Shown here piece by piece: positions 1 through 8,998 of a stretch of DNA of 64,000 bases. Source of the stretch: Candidatus Obscuribacter sp. (GTDB taxonomy: Bacteria; Cyanobacteriota; Vampirovibrionia; Obscuribacterales; Obscuribacteraceae); assembly GCA_021772095.1 (NCBI GenBank), contig JADYXR010000033.1:62001-126000 (forward strand), written 5' to 3'. Within the stretch, counting starts at the first letter, position 1, and each line of letters starts with the position of its first letter. The notes beneath the pieces are model-generated. The model did no database searches and was not told where the DNA came from. It was given only the letters and a program-made list of their open reading frames with translations. The translations under genes and the position numbers were made by a program.

Positions 1-1
1 T

Positions 2-940
2 CTGAGCTGGGAAGACGCATCAAAAGCCAAGTTATACGGTCCTCTCGGAATGACTTCGACAAGTTCGCGATTTTCTGATTTCAATGCACTTCAAAACAAA
101 GCATTAGGACATGTTTTGCAAGACGGCAAATGGGTGCAAAAGTTTAGACGTCAACCCGATGCGCAATCACCTGCCGGCGGTGTCAGTTCGTCAGTCAATG
201 ACATGGCAAAATGGATGCGCTTGCAGCTCGCTAATGGAAAATTTGACGGCAAACAAATTGTCGACGAAAAAGCTCTGGTGGAAACGCATCATCCAGCGAT
301 GTTGACTCAGTTCAATCCGTTCAACGGACTGCCTGGATTTTATGGCTTGGGAATGAACGTTAACTATGACGAGCGGGGTCGCCTGCGTCTTGGACATTCC
401 GGCGGTTTCGCCCAGGGTGCCGGCACGAATGTGTCGATGGTGCCGAGTGAGGAGTTAGGCGTGATCGTACTGACAAACTGCCCTCCAATCGGTGTAGCGG
501 AGGGCTTGGCGACTGCATTTACCGATGTTGCACTTAATGGCAAGCAATCACGTGATTGGCTCGCTATCTTCAAAAAATTTCTAGCCGATCCAGCCGCGAT
601 AGGTGTATTTGAAGGATTCGATTATTCCAAGAAACCAACTGCATTGGCACCAGCTGCATCGAATATTGCTTATGTCGGCAGCTACAAAAACAACTTCTTC
701 GGCGACCTTGAGATCGTCGAAAGAGGCGGTGGTTTAGCCATTGTGCTGGGTCCACAAAAAATGACGGTGCCGATGAATCACTACAATCGCGACACTTTTA
801 CTTACGAAACTAGCGGCGAAAACGCGGTTGGTTTAAGTGGTATCACTTTCACCGTTAGTGCTGATGGTAAATCGCAACAAGTCCTGGTCGAGCATCTAAA
901 TGATTGCGGCGAAGGAACGTTCACGCGCGTCACAAAATAA
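2..940 (+). CDS. Serine hydrolase, class C beta-lactamase/PBP-like (5' end missing)
   Basis: The reading frame is open from the first bases of the window, so the N-terminus and the catalytic SxxK motif lie outside it. The visible part begins with LYGPLGMTST, the usual 'PLGM' segment of beta-lactamase-class-C/penicillin-binding-like hydrolases. A HSGG sequence near residue 130 of the visible part fits the KTG-equivalent (HxG) motif. The last 100 residues resemble the beta-rich C-terminal domain often attached to these enzymes. The family includes periplasmic esterases, D-aminopeptidases and peptidoglycan-active enzymes, so the substrate cannot be named. The ATG at position 50 is internal and should not be taken as the start. 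Confidence 0.8.
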   Translation: MSWEDASKAKLYGPLGMTSTSSRFSDFNALQNKALGHVLQDGKWVQKFRRQPDAQSPAGGVSSSVNDMAKWMRLQLANGKFDGKQIVDEKALVETHHPAMLTQFNPFNGLPGFYGLGMNVNYDERGRLRLGHSGGFAQGAGTNVSMVPSEELGVIVLTNCPPIGVAEGLATAFTDVALNGKQSRDWLAIFKKFLADPAAIGVFEGFDYSKKPTALAPAASNIAYVGSYKNNFFGDLEIVERGGGLAIVLGPQKMTVPMNHYNRDTFTYETSGENAVGLSGITFTVSADGKSQQVLVEHLNDCGEGTFTRVTK

Positions 941-1294
941 AAAGGATGCAGACTAAACGCAGCATCACATAGCAATAGAAGACATCTATAAGAAGATGGT
1001 TGCGAGGTCGGCACGCGGTCAACCTGGCGCTGCCACTTATCCACGTTATGGCGAATTGCCAGCTCAGCGATGCCACTTGTCCGCGTCCATCGTGACATTG
1101 CGGAGTCAGCAATGCCAACCCGGCGCGCCGCTCCGAGCTGCCAGCTCGATCGTTTTGCAGCTCAAAGAAGTCAAGAAAGACGCCAAACCGCTGGTCGCGT
1201 TTGCAATGTTAACGCCGCCTAATTGCGTCAAAGCAGTTTTACCAACATTCTCGCCGCGAAAGTCCTAAAATGTGGAAACAGCGACGGCAGCAAA
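941..1294. other. Gene-free gap of 354 bp
   Basis: No convincing gene is present. The only structure seen is a pair of 19-bp imperfect direct repeats (listed separately) and a related third partial copy near 1108. A 90-codon ORF on the plus strand spans the repeats but has an Arg/Pro/Cys-rich composition unlike a protein. Confidence 0.5.
1027..1085. repeat. 19-bp direct repeat pair, 40 bp apart
   Basis: Two copies at 1027-1045 and 1067-1085 differ at 3 of 19 positions and share the core TGCCACTT. A looser third copy (AATGCCAACCCGGCG) follows near 1111. Purpose unknown; a protein-binding site or a degenerate minisatellite are both possible. Confidence 0.4.
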
Positions 1295-2314
1295 ATGAAC
1301 GACCCCTACACCGAAGACCACAACTACGCATCTGAACCCCCGACGCCCAGACCGCCATTGATGCTGGGATTTGGATTCTTGCCGCGGTTGCAGCATCCGA
1401 GCTGGACCGAGTTCGTGATTCTGTACCTGAAACGTTGCCCGAAGTATTATTTGAAACCGGCAATATTGCTGGCGGCAGGGCTGACCTTGCCGATTGTCAA
1501 TTACGCTATCCTGATCGCGTTTTACAAATCAAACGCGCAGCATCACACTTTCACCGGTCTGTTCGATATTTTTATGATGTTCGGACCGACGCTCATCGGC
1601 ATGCTGATTTGCACGGTCGTTTGTCTTATGACATTGTTCTGGGGATTGGCTTCCATTCTGGTCGCTCTGACCGCGACTTGCCGCAGTTTTTTGATAATTG
1701 ATCCGCAGCATTTTCGTCAGGATCCGGCGGCTTTAGATCGTGCAATTGACACGGCGCAAGACGAAGGCGCGAATTTATTTCGGCATAGAAAAGCGTACCT
1801 CGCTACCGTATGGCTGATGTACTCAGTGTTTATGCTGCTTCCCTCATTTGTCATGTGTGCGTCGGGAGCGATGGTACTGCTCGGGATGCCGCAGATTGGC
1901 GCGTATACGATGCTACCGACTCGAATCGATCTACCGCTAGAAACGATGCTTGGCTCAGCAATTGCGCTTGGTGTCTCGATTATCGTGTTGAGTAACTACG
2001 CGTTAATTCTCATGCCGTACTCCGCAATCACAGAACATGGCGGAGTCAAAGCAGCAGCTAAAGCTCTGCTCCTGTCACTCAAAATCTTACCGGCGATTTC
2101 AATTTATTCTGTAATATTCTTTGTGATATCGAGTTTTTTATCGTCGCCGATAGATCTTCTGCTACTCTACAATCAAGAAATCGCGAATTCGACAATCGCG
2201 CAAGTGCTTTGCTTATTACTGAAAGCAATATGGCACGTCGCATTTTTCGTTTATCTCGCTCCGATGTCATTGCTTATTCCATGCGAAATGATTCGTGGCA
2301 ACACCGACAACTAG
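1295..2314 (+). CDS. Multi-pass membrane protein of unknown function
   Basis: The protein has 339 residues. After a soluble, Pro-rich N-terminus of about 50 residues there are about six hydrophobic segments, including ILLAAGLTLPIVNYAILIAF, a Gly/Met-rich one near residue 100, and pairs near 180-200 and 235-255. No enzyme motif is visible. The layout, with long polar loops between helix pairs, resembles uncharacterised inner-membrane proteins of the DUF4013/YciC kind, but I cannot assign a family. I place the start at the ATG 1295 (MNDPYTED); the frame is open further upstream to 1223, but that part reads through the non-coding gap. It precedes the CobT-like gene on the same strand by 43 bp. 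Confidence 0.65.
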   Translation: MNDPYTEDHNYASEPPTPRPPLMLGFGFLPRLQHPSWTEFVILYLKRCPKYYLKPAILLAAGLTLPIVNYAILIAFYKSNAQHHTFTGLFDIFMMFGPTLIGMLICTVVCLMTLFWGLASILVALTATCRSFLIIDPQHFRQDPAALDRAIDTAQDEGANLFRHRKAYLATVWLMYSVFMLLPSFVMCASGAMVLLGMPQIGAYTMLPTRIDLPLETMLGSAIALGVSIIVLSNYALILMPYSAITEHGGVKAAAKALLLSLKILPAISIYSVIFFVISSFLSSPIDLLLLYNQEIANSTIAQVLCLLLKAIWHVAFFVYLAPMSLLIPCEMIRGNTDN

Positions 2315-2357
2315 GCATCACATTTAATCCGCTCGTTGCTACAAGGTGAAAACAACA

Positions 2358-3545
2358 ATGCCGTTTTCAATCATAAATAATCCAGGCGGCAAAATGGATC
2401 GAATTCTGAGTCGTGCAAGAACGGCTCAGTCACCGCGTTTTGTTCTCTGTGTGGGTGGGACGAAAACGAGTGATGTCGACGGACTTTCCGGCGCCGGTGC
2501 AACGCCTGAAGACAGAAGGATGACTCCGCGATGCGATGCGGAAGCATTGATTAATGGTATCGCGGGCAAGACCAGCCAATTGCCTGTCTCACCTGAGGGG
2601 ATAGTATCGCCTGTGGTGATCACTGTTGCTTGCCTTAAACTTTTGAATATACCGGTGACCATTGTGGACTGCGGTACTTTCGCCGGTCCGCGAGTAGGCG
2701 AACGAATTAAAATCGGAACACCACCGGCGGATTGTTTGTCCAGCGGTTCCGCGCAAGAACTGGACAACGTGAAAAGACTGTTTAAAAACGGCTGTGAACT
2801 GGGAGCCAAGTTAACGCAGGACTCTGATTTAGTTATAATTGCAGAGTGCGTTCCAGCAGGCACGAGCACTGCATTCGCCGTTCTATCAGCGCTCGGCTAT
2901 GACGTGCATAATGCAGTCTCCAGCAGCATGCCGAACTTGAATCACCAGATGCGGTGGCAACTGGCAGCGACAGGTTTGACTAAAGCCGGATTGATTACTT
3001 CAATCACACCCGGTGATCCCGAAGCTACTCAAAGCAAAGTGGGTCAGCCGTTGAACGTAGTGGCAGCGGTAGGCGACCCGATGCAACCATTCGCCGCGGG
3101 GTTGGCTCTGGCTGCCAGCCATAAGGCCACCGTGATTCTTGGCGGCGGCAGTCAAATGCTGGCTGTTTATTCCCTGGCAAAAGCTTGCACCAGATACGGT
3201 GTCTTCGATATCGAAGACGCGAAAATAAACATTGGTGCCAACTCGGATGTTTCCAACATTGGAGTGATAACGACATCCTGGGTGGCGCACGATAAGAACG
3301 CAAAAGTTTCCGACATCAGCAAAACGGTGGATGCGCCATTTGGGTGCTCAATGCTCGACTTCAGCCTGTCGAGCCACCCCGGACTGAGGGCGTACGAAGA
3401 TGGTCACGTCAAAGAAGGAGTCGGGGCAGGCGCTTCGATCGTGCTCACTCATCTTCTCAAGAACTACTCCGCAGAACAATTAATCGCCGCGATTGACGAA
3501 ACGTATTCGCAGATGGCACTCGGGGAAACAGCAACGGGCTGTTAA
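2358..3545 (+). CDS. CobT-like nicotinate-nucleotide phosphoribosyltransferase (UPF0284 type)
   Basis: This 395-residue protein resembles the UPF0284 family of cyanobacteria and archaea, a distant relative of CobT. CobT activates the lower-ligand base of cobalamin with nicotinate mononucleotide. Features seen are an N-terminal VLCVGGTKTSDVDGLSGAG stretch, the glycine-rich ECVPAGTSTAFAVLSALGY motif near residue 170, a GDPMQPFAAGLALAAS segment and an ILGGGSQM motif. I prefer the ATG at 2358 because an AAGG element lies 11 bases before it; a GTG at 2346 is possible. No other cobalamin gene is nearby, so the cell may salvage corrinoids. The substrate is inferred from family naming only. Confidence 0.75.
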   Translation: MPFSIINNPGGKMDRILSRARTAQSPRFVLCVGGTKTSDVDGLSGAGATPEDRRMTPRCDAEALINGIAGKTSQLPVSPEGIVSPVVITVACLKLLNIPVTIVDCGTFAGPRVGERIKIGTPPADCLSSGSAQELDNVKRLFKNGCELGAKLTQDSDLVIIAECVPAGTSTAFAVLSALGYDVHNAVSSSMPNLNHQMRWQLAATGLTKAGLITSITPGDPEATQSKVGQPLNVVAAVGDPMQPFAAGLALAASHKATVILGGGSQMLAVYSLAKACTRYGVFDIEDAKINIGANSDVSNIGVITTSWVAHDKNAKVSDISKTVDAPFGCSMLDFSLSSHPGLRAYEDGHVKEGVGAGASIVLTHLLKNYSAEQLIAAIDETYSQMALGETATGC

Positions 3546-3553
3546 CATCGGGT

Positions 3554-3612
3554 TTTCGCAACGGGCTGTTTCGCAACATGCTGTTTCACGCAGCCAGTTT
3601 CGCAACGGCTAT
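3554..3612. repeat. 15-bp tandem repeat, 4 units
   Basis: Four head-to-tail units of 14-15 bp follow the CobT-like stop codon: TTTCGCAACGGGCTG, TTTCGCAACATGCTG, a degraded third, and TTTCGCAACGGCTAT. The core GCAACGGGCTGTT also occurs at 3531-3543 across the end of the gene. This suggests the array grew from the gene's last codons. Confidence 0.6.
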
Positions 3613-3749
3613 TTTCACGGACAAATGCACCAGCTGTTCAAAACGCGCTCGCTCTAAACAACGTCGAAGCGTCCATTTAGCACCGCGTGAAAGTTTTGTG
3701 TCGGCATTTCCGCGAAGCCAGTGCTTTCAGCTCGTCGAATTCTGAGACC

Positions 3750-5219
3750 CTAAGTAAGTTCAGCAGTACTCGCGTGAACCGTATTGCGCCCTTCTTCTTT
3801 CGCTTTCAGTAGTGCCAGTTTCGCATCGCGCAAAATCGTTTCCGGATTGAGGTCTTCCATATTGAAGCTTGCGCATCCGACACTGACTGTCACTTTCGGT
3901 CCGCGTTTGCCATGACCGAATGACCATTGTTCGATATCAGATCTCACTTTTTCGCCTAACGTTTTCGCGCCGGCACCATCGGTATTCGGCAACACAATTG
4001 CGAATTCATCGCCACCATATCGTGCCACCAGATCACTCGAACGAGTCGTAGTCAGCAAACGATTAGCGATACCGCTAAGAATTGAATCGCCCATTTCATG
4101 ACCGTGCTCTTCGTTGATTCTACCGAGTTCATCGACATCAACGATGGCGAGCCCGACGGGAAGCCGTTGTCGGAACGAGAATAATAATTGCTGCTGCAAA
4201 AATCCGACCAGGAATTCTAGATTGTATAGACCCGTCAGTGAATCAACGTTGGCATTGTAAGCCTCGCGACTTTGCAGACTTTCGATTTCTTGACGCGCCA
4301 GAAGAAGTTTAAAAACAGGTTGAATACTGATTTGCAATTGTTCGATGAATGCTTTGGCAGTCGGGTCGATTGCCTTTTTTTCATACGATCCAAAAAAGAT
4401 AGCGCCAATTCCGCCGACCGGCAAAATATCAAAATCTTCCAGCGCCTTACCGTCCTCGGTAACCTCTAGACGCGGGTCGATATGCGGTTCTGATGTAATC
4501 GACATTTTTGCAAGAATTTCAGTCAACAAGCGCTCGTATGACTTCGACAAAATCGGAGAATTTGATTTAATCGAAATCCAGGGATTGCTCTTGTCTACAA
4601 CCACAACGCCGAGCACATCACCGTGGAAAAGATCGCCTACCATTTGATAGTACGCGTCGAGAAATTGTCGGCGCGGTTCAACAGCATCACTGAGGCTGCG
4701 GACGATTCTGGCAATCACACGTTCCAACAACAGAACATCGAGCAGGCTGCCATAGCTTTGCATGGCGGATTTGGAATCCAACTTCTTATCAGTTGGTAAC
4801 AAACCCTTAGATTTTTCGACACTCCATTCACGAGCTTTCCCTTTTTCAAGGCACCTGTCAAGAAGCTCATGTACAGGCGTGATGCCGTCGGCGAGGTCAT
4901 CGAATTTGACGATCTCGTCGGCATAAGATGCCTTTCTCCAAAACTCCGTATCGTCGCCTTCGTTCAACTTGACAAGGACGAATGGCAGGCCGGCAGTGCG
5001 ATCGTTTGATTTGATCAGCGCGCTCAGTTGATATCCGGAAATGTCAGGCAGCGAAGTTTCGGCAACGATGATGTCAGCGCCGTTATTGTTGAGCTCGTCA
5101 AGCGCATCAAAGCCATGACTTACAACTTTGTGCTGGAAGCCTTTGCTGTGCAAATTATTGGCATCGAGCCAGCCGGCATCAGGTGAGTTGACAACAAAGA
5201 TAACCTTGGAATCCGCCAT
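3750..5219 (-). CDS. Diguanylate cyclase with degenerate receiver domain
   Basis: A 489-residue cytosolic protein. Residues 1-125 fold as a response-regulator receiver by pattern, but the phospho-acceptor Asp is Glu54 (VAETSLPDISG) and the N-terminal acidic pair is missing (VVNSPDAG). It therefore cannot be phosphorylated in the usual way. The middle part (about 160-310) looks like a GAF-type or linker module. Residues 325-485 are a GGDEF domain with an intact GGDEF active-site motif and an RSSD inhibitory site exactly five residues before it, so the enzyme should make cyclic di-GMP and be inhibited by it. It is transcribed alone, away from both neighbours. Confidence 0.88.
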   Translation of the reverse strand: MADSKVIFVVNSPDAGWLDANNLHSKGFQHKVVSHGFDALDELNNNGADIIVAETSLPDISGYQLSALIKSNDRTAGLPFVLVKLNEGDDTEFWRKASYADEIVKFDDLADGITPVHELLDRCLEKGKAREWSVEKSKGLLPTDKKLDSKSAMQSYGSLLDVLLLERVIARIVRSLSDAVEPRRQFLDAYYQMVGDLFHGDVLGVVVVDKSNPWISIKSNSPILSKSYERLLTEILAKMSITSEPHIDPRLEVTEDGKALEDFDILPVGGIGAIFFGSYEKKAIDPTAKAFIEQLQISIQPVFKLLLARQEIESLQSREAYNANVDSLTGLYNLEFLVGFLQQQLLFSFRQRLPVGLAIVDVDELGRINEEHGHEMGDSILSGIANRLLTTTRSSDLVARYGGDEFAIVLPNTDGAGAKTLGEKVRSDIEQWSFGHGKRGPKVTVSVGCASFNMEDLNPETILRDAKLALLKAKEEGRNTVHASTAELT

Positions 5220-5458
5220 CGGTCGCTCCAGACATTAGAGATTACAAGGAGCATTTTACAGCTATTAAGCGAAGAGAGTCGAGGCAACTCGCCGAACGCA
5301 ACGGATTACGACAAGCGAGTTGTGCGTTTTGATGCTAATTTCGAGTTTTCCATAAACGGTATTTATTTAAACCAACCCTGCCCGACACGGTCAAAGTGAT
5401 ATGATCGGACATCGCGAAAGGTCCTCTTTTTCAAGCCGGAAAGGCGCACGAATACTCT

Positions 5459-6640
5459 ATGCAAACAACAACATCAACTTTGACAAACTCGCCAATTACA
5501 TTTCAACTTACCGAAGACCAGGCTCTGATTCGCGACACCGTTCGCGAAATTGCCGAGGCCGAATTCGCGCCGAAAGCCGCGGAAGTAGACCAAAAGCACA
5601 GATTCCCCAGAGAAAACTGGGATCTGCTTGCGGCTTCCGACCTTTGCGGGCTGCCGTTTCCGGAAGAATACGGCGGAGCGAATCTCGATCACGTCACATA
5701 TGCGATCGTTGTCGAAGAGCTGGCCAAAGCCTGCGCAACAACCTCGGTGATGTACTCGGCGCACGTGTCACTGACCTGCGCTCCGGTGTTCACCTTCGGT
5801 AATGAAGAGCAGAAACAAAGAATTTTGAAACCGATGTGCCTGGGCGAAAAGATGGGCGCGTTTTGTTTGTCGGAACCAGGAACTGGCTCTGACTCAGCCG
5901 CAGCGACTTGCACCGCGGTATTGAAAGACGATCACTTTATACTGAATGGTTCGAAAAACTGGATTACAAACGGAATTGAAGCGGACTGGTATCTGGTGAT
6001 CGCGCAAACCGACACAGCCAAGCGCCACAAAGGGCTTGTCGCGCTGATGGTCGAAAAAGGATCCGAAGGATTCACTTTCGGAAAACTCGAAGACAAGCTT
6101 GGCATCAGAGGTTCTTCAACCTGCCAGATTATGTTCGACAACACACCGGTCCCGAAAGCCAATATGCTTGCGGAACAAGGCGACGGCTTCAAAGTTGCGA
6201 TGTCAACGCTCGACGGCGGTCGCATCGGTATCGCCGCTCAGGCTGTCGGTATTGCACAGGGCGCCTGGAATCACGCGCTGCGATATTCCAAAGAGAGAGC
6301 GGCATTCGGCAAGCTGATTGGCGAGTTTCAAGCAATTAAACATATGTTGGCTGAGATGCAAACCGAGATCGATGCTGCAAGATTGCTCACATATCACGCC
6401 AGTGTCGCCCAAGATCTCGGCAAGAAATTTACGATGGAAGCGGCACACGCCAAGCTTTACGCCGCCGAAGTGGCAATGCGAAGCACCGTAAAATGCGTGC
6501 AGATTTTTGGTGGATATGGGTATGTTAGTGATTATCCGGTCGAACGTTATATGCGTGACGCCAAAATCACGGAGATCTACGAAGGTACTTCGGAAATCCA
6601 GCGATTAGTGATAGCTAGCAACTTACTCAAGGGTATTTAA
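5459..6640 (+). CDS. Acyl-CoA dehydrogenase
   Basis: The 393-residue protein has the full acyl-CoA dehydrogenase layout. It has an N-terminal helical domain, a middle beta domain with the FCLSEPGTGSDSAA flavin-binding motif and SKNWITNG, and a C-terminal helical domain with IQIFGGYGYV-like and YEGTSEIQ sequences. The Glu of YEGTSEIQ is the expected catalytic base of short- and medium-chain enzymes. It oxidises acyl-CoA to 2-enoyl-CoA using FAD, passing electrons to an electron-transfer flavoprotein. A 3-hydroxyacyl-CoA dehydrogenase at 48.5-49.3 kb could act in the same beta-oxidation route. The chain length cannot be read from the sequence. The DnaJ gene follows after 2 bases. Confidence 0.92.
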   Translation: MQTTTSTLTNSPITFQLTEDQALIRDTVREIAEAEFAPKAAEVDQKHRFPRENWDLLAASDLCGLPFPEEYGGANLDHVTYAIVVEELAKACATTSVMYSAHVSLTCAPVFTFGNEEQKQRILKPMCLGEKMGAFCLSEPGTGSDSAAATCTAVLKDDHFILNGSKNWITNGIEADWYLVIAQTDTAKRHKGLVALMVEKGSEGFTFGKLEDKLGIRGSSTCQIMFDNTPVPKANMLAEQGDGFKVAMSTLDGGRIGIAAQAVGIAQGAWNHALRYSKERAAFGKLIGEFQAIKHMLAEMQTEIDAARLLTYHASVAQDLGKKFTMEAAHAKLYAAEVAMRSTVKCVQIFGGYGYVSDYPVERYMRDAKITEIYEGTSEIQRLVIASNLLKGI

Positions 6641-6642
6641 AT

Positions 6643-7452
6643 ATGAATTGGCAGCCACCACCTCCTCCCCCCAGACCAGGCGGACCTGGACCCGGACCGG
6701 GCGGCGGTCAACAACGTCCTGGTGGACCTGGACCAGGTGGACCGGGCGGTCCTAACGGTCAACAACCACAGCAGCCTCAACAGCAACAACCGGCTCAAAA
6801 AGATTGGAAAGAGCTGAACTACTACCAGTTGCTGCAAGTAAATCGTGAAGCGCATTCGACGATCATTCGTTACGCCTACCGATTCCTCGCAGCTATGTAT
6901 CACCCCGATAACTCGGAAACCGGTGATGCTGAAAAATTCAGAATCATTACCGAAGCATGGCGCACATTGTCCGATGAAGGAAAACGTGCCGCATACGACA
7001 TGTCGCTCGGACAGGAAGAATCACAACCAGGTCATCCTCGACCAGGTGGTGGCGCCCCTGGTGCCCAACAAAGCGCTCCAAGAGCAGCTGGTTATGGGCT
7101 TCCGAAGAATTTCAAAACTGGAATCTCGTGGCAGGAGATCGAACTGCGTCTGGCAATTCTGCAAATTCTTCTCGATATGCGCAAGAAGAAACCGAAGAGT
7201 GGTGGCGCTTCCGCAAAACTGATCATGGACGTTCTCACGATCGAGCACGTAGAAGAAGTTGAATATGCGCTCTGGTATCTTCGCGAAAAAGGTTTGATCG
7301 AACCGGGCGAACGCGCCTTCATGATCACTGCAGTCGGTGTTGATTACATCGTCGACCAGATGAATAAAACAAATTCGATAACTGAATCCGAAACTGAGAA
7401 AAAAGTGAAGAGGGTTGTGGAAGGCGGCGTTCCAGCTGTCATTCCTCGCTAA
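6643..7452 (+). CDS. DnaJ-domain protein with Pro/Gly/Gln-rich N-terminus
   Basis: The 269-residue protein begins with about 50 residues made almost only of Pro, Gly and Gln. It is followed by a J domain (about 56-125) with the diagnostic HPD (MYHPDN), which stimulates Hsp70 ATPase activity. The remaining 130 residues lack the zinc-finger and substrate domains of true DnaJ. They hold a helical region (about 160-240) with a winged-helix-like look (LIMDVLTIEHVEEVEYALWY, then LREKGLIEPGERAFMIT). It starts 2 bases after the acyl-CoA dehydrogenase stop, so the two are probably co-transcribed, although no functional link is obvious. A terminator hairpin follows. Confidence 0.8.
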   Translation: MNWQPPPPPPRPGGPGPGPGGGQQRPGGPGPGGPGGPNGQQPQQPQQQQPAQKDWKELNYYQLLQVNREAHSTIIRYAYRFLAAMYHPDNSETGDAEKFRIITEAWRTLSDEGKRAAYDMSLGQEESQPGHPRPGGGAPGAQQSAPRAAGYGLPKNFKTGISWQEIELRLAILQILLDMRKKKPKSGGASAKLIMDVLTIEHVEEVEYALWYLREKGLIEPGERAFMITAVGVDYIVDQMNKTNSITESETEKKVKRVVEGGVPAVIPR

Positions 7453-7503
7453 CTTTTCAGTTTTCAAAACAGAACAGTTCAGTGTTCAAAAATAAAGTAG
7501 AAT

Positions 7504-7530
7504 CGCCGGTAGTATCACTGCCGGCGTTTT
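7504..7530 (+). terminator. Intrinsic terminator after the DnaJ-domain gene
   Basis: A 10-bp stem CGCCGGTAGT/ACTGCCGGCG (one G-U pair) with a 3-base loop is followed by TTTT. The right half overlaps the last codons of the convergent TPR gene. Confidence 0.8.
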
Positions 7531-8147
7531 ATCATGCGACCAAAACCGCTTTCTTCATCTTTTTGATATTCATTTGCGTTTTGTGATTGCTGATCTTCCT
7601 GCACCGGGCCATCGTTACCGGGAGGCAGTGAAACCGGCTTCCACTCTCCGCCTAGATAACCGAGTGCGCAGTACATCATATGTTGAGCTTCGTCTTCTCG
7701 ATGCAATTCGTTCAATAATTCCGCGTATTCACCAAGCACTTCGACAGTGAAACTATCGGCTGCACCATAAACCTTAGTGTGAATCGCCAGAGATTTTTTA
7801 AATTGCTCTTCAGCTTCCATCGGCATTCCGTAAGCGCGATAAGTCTTCGCCAGACGAAATGTAATTCGAGCACCATTTTCGTTGTTAATTCCGTCGTGTT
7901 CATACTTTTCGGCAAGTTCAAGCGATCTGAACAACCAGGGAATCACGTCCCAGTCTTGCTTCAACATGATCATCGCCCGACAAATACCAGTGATCGTCTT
8001 CTTGTAGCGGTCATCGGTCTCGCCGAGTTGCTCCGCCAAAGGCAATGCCTCGCGCCAGAGTTCGATGGCGCGTTCGTAACCAGCCCGGGAAAAAGCGCCT
8101 TCGGCTGACCGATTCAAGGCCCACCACTCGTCACTTAATTGTCCCAT
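7515..8147 (-). CDS. TPR-repeat protein
   Basis: A 210-residue soluble protein made mostly of tetratricopeptide repeats. The recognisable units include AIELWREALPLAEQLGETDD near residue 25, a second near 70, and a clear EEQFKKSLAIHTKVYG near 115. The C-terminal 35 residues are polar and Gln/Asn/Lys-rich. I place the start at 8147 (MGQLSDEW) because GGGG lies six bases before it; an in-frame ATG at 8177 would add 10 residues but has no ribosome site. The repeats resemble those of the larger TPR protein at 14.7 kb. TPRs bind other proteins, and the partner is unknown. Confidence 0.75.
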   Translation of the reverse strand: MGQLSDEWWALNRSAEGAFSRAGYERAIELWREALPLAEQLGETDDRYKKTITGICRAMIMLKQDWDVIPWLFRSLELAEKYEHDGINNENGARITFRLAKTYRAYGMPMEAEEQFKKSLAIHTKVYGAADSFTVEVLGEYAELLNELHREDEAQHMMYCALGYLGGEWKPVSLPPGNDGPVQEDQQSQNANEYQKDEESGFGRMIKRRQ

Positions 8148-8623
8148 TTGGAACCCCACTTCTTCACATGCGAACAAAGTCGCATATATTAAGAGGATAC
8201 ACGGTCTTCCAATATTGTAGTTCGGTTTCTTCGATACGATCGAAAAACGCCTATAGAAATCGGCTCAAAATTCTATGAATTTTGCCAGCGCGATTGCACC
8301 ACCGCCAATCAGAACGCCCGGGCGATGGTACCAGATATGGTGCGCACGATTTGCATAGTTGATTCGCACATCTGCCATTCTCTGGCGATGTGCGATCTAT
8401 CGTTCGCTATAAATTTAAACTAAAGCCTTGGTTTCTATTTGTGCACCGAGATAATCTTCAGTTGCACTTCTCACTTTCACAGATTCAGCCTCATCGATAC
8501 GAGAGGCGCTTCGCCATTCTGTCTTGGAGATTTTCTTTCCCATTTATCGACAGAGAATTTATTGCTCTGTCACGACCCTGCGGTCAAGATTCCACTTTTC
8601 CGTCCTACCCTTAAGGGTAGAAC
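8148..8623. other. Gene-poor gap of 476 bp
   Basis: No gene is seen here. A short hairpin (GACAGAG/CTCTGTC, 8549-8571) and a perfect 16-bp palindrome (8605-8620) lie at the right end. The A+T content is higher than in the flanking genes. Confidence 0.5.
8605..8620. promoter_or_regulatory. Perfect 16-bp palindrome
   Basis: CTACCCTTAAGGGTAG reads the same on both strands. It sits 3 bases beyond the stop codon of the 62-residue ORF and has no T-run, so it looks more like a protein-binding site than a terminator. Confidence 0.5.
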
Positions 8624-8812
8624 TTATGCGCAGAATCCAGGAAACAAAACAACCAAGTTGTTGTCGCGATTAACTGATTTATCGCTGTTAGAGTTGCGGC
8701 GACGTGAAAGTTGATCAACCAGGCTGTAATCTACGTTGTTGTTTTCGACAACATGCTTCTTGCTGAAGAGGTCGACTACGTTGGTTTGGTTGGTTGAAGA
8801 TTGGTTATTCAT
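8624..8812 (-). CDS. Small hydrophilic protein, 62 residues, unknown
   Basis: The ORF is short but has gene-like signals: AAGGGT eight bases before the ATG and a possible TATATT -10 element upstream. The protein is Asn/Ser/Asp-rich with a basic patch (LSRRRNSNSD) in the middle and a hydrophobic end (NNLVVLFPGFCA) that includes the penultimate Cys. It has no transmembrane helix. I do not recognise a family. It lies alone in an otherwise gene-poor 1.2-kb stretch flanked by palindromes. Confidence 0.5.
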   Translation of the reverse strand: MNNQSSTNQTNVVDLFSKKHVVENNNVDYSLVDQLSRRRNSNSDKSVNRDNNLVVLFPGFCA

Positions 8813-8845
8813 TGTCGTGTACCCTTAATTTGCTCACCTGTAGAT

Positions 8846-8874
8846 AATATACCACACGCCTCAGAAACAAACAC
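8846..8874 (-). promoter_or_regulatory. Possible sigma-70 promoter for the 62-residue ORF
   Basis: On the minus strand GTGTTT and TATATT are 17 bases apart, about 34 bases before the start codon. The -10 is good and the -35 is weak. Confidence 0.35.
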
Positions 8875-8998
8875 TACTTCCGGGGAGGATTTTGTATTAA
8901 ATATCCTACTTTCTTCTTCATCGGCACCAGTGGGCTTTTTCAGCTCTATCATCAGCCTGAAGATTCATTCAGGGATTAAATCCAGCTAAATTCAGTAC

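Noticed and set aside
996-1268. 90-codon ORF in the first gap
   Set aside because: Its composition follows the local direct repeats, and it overlaps the start region of the next gene in another frame.
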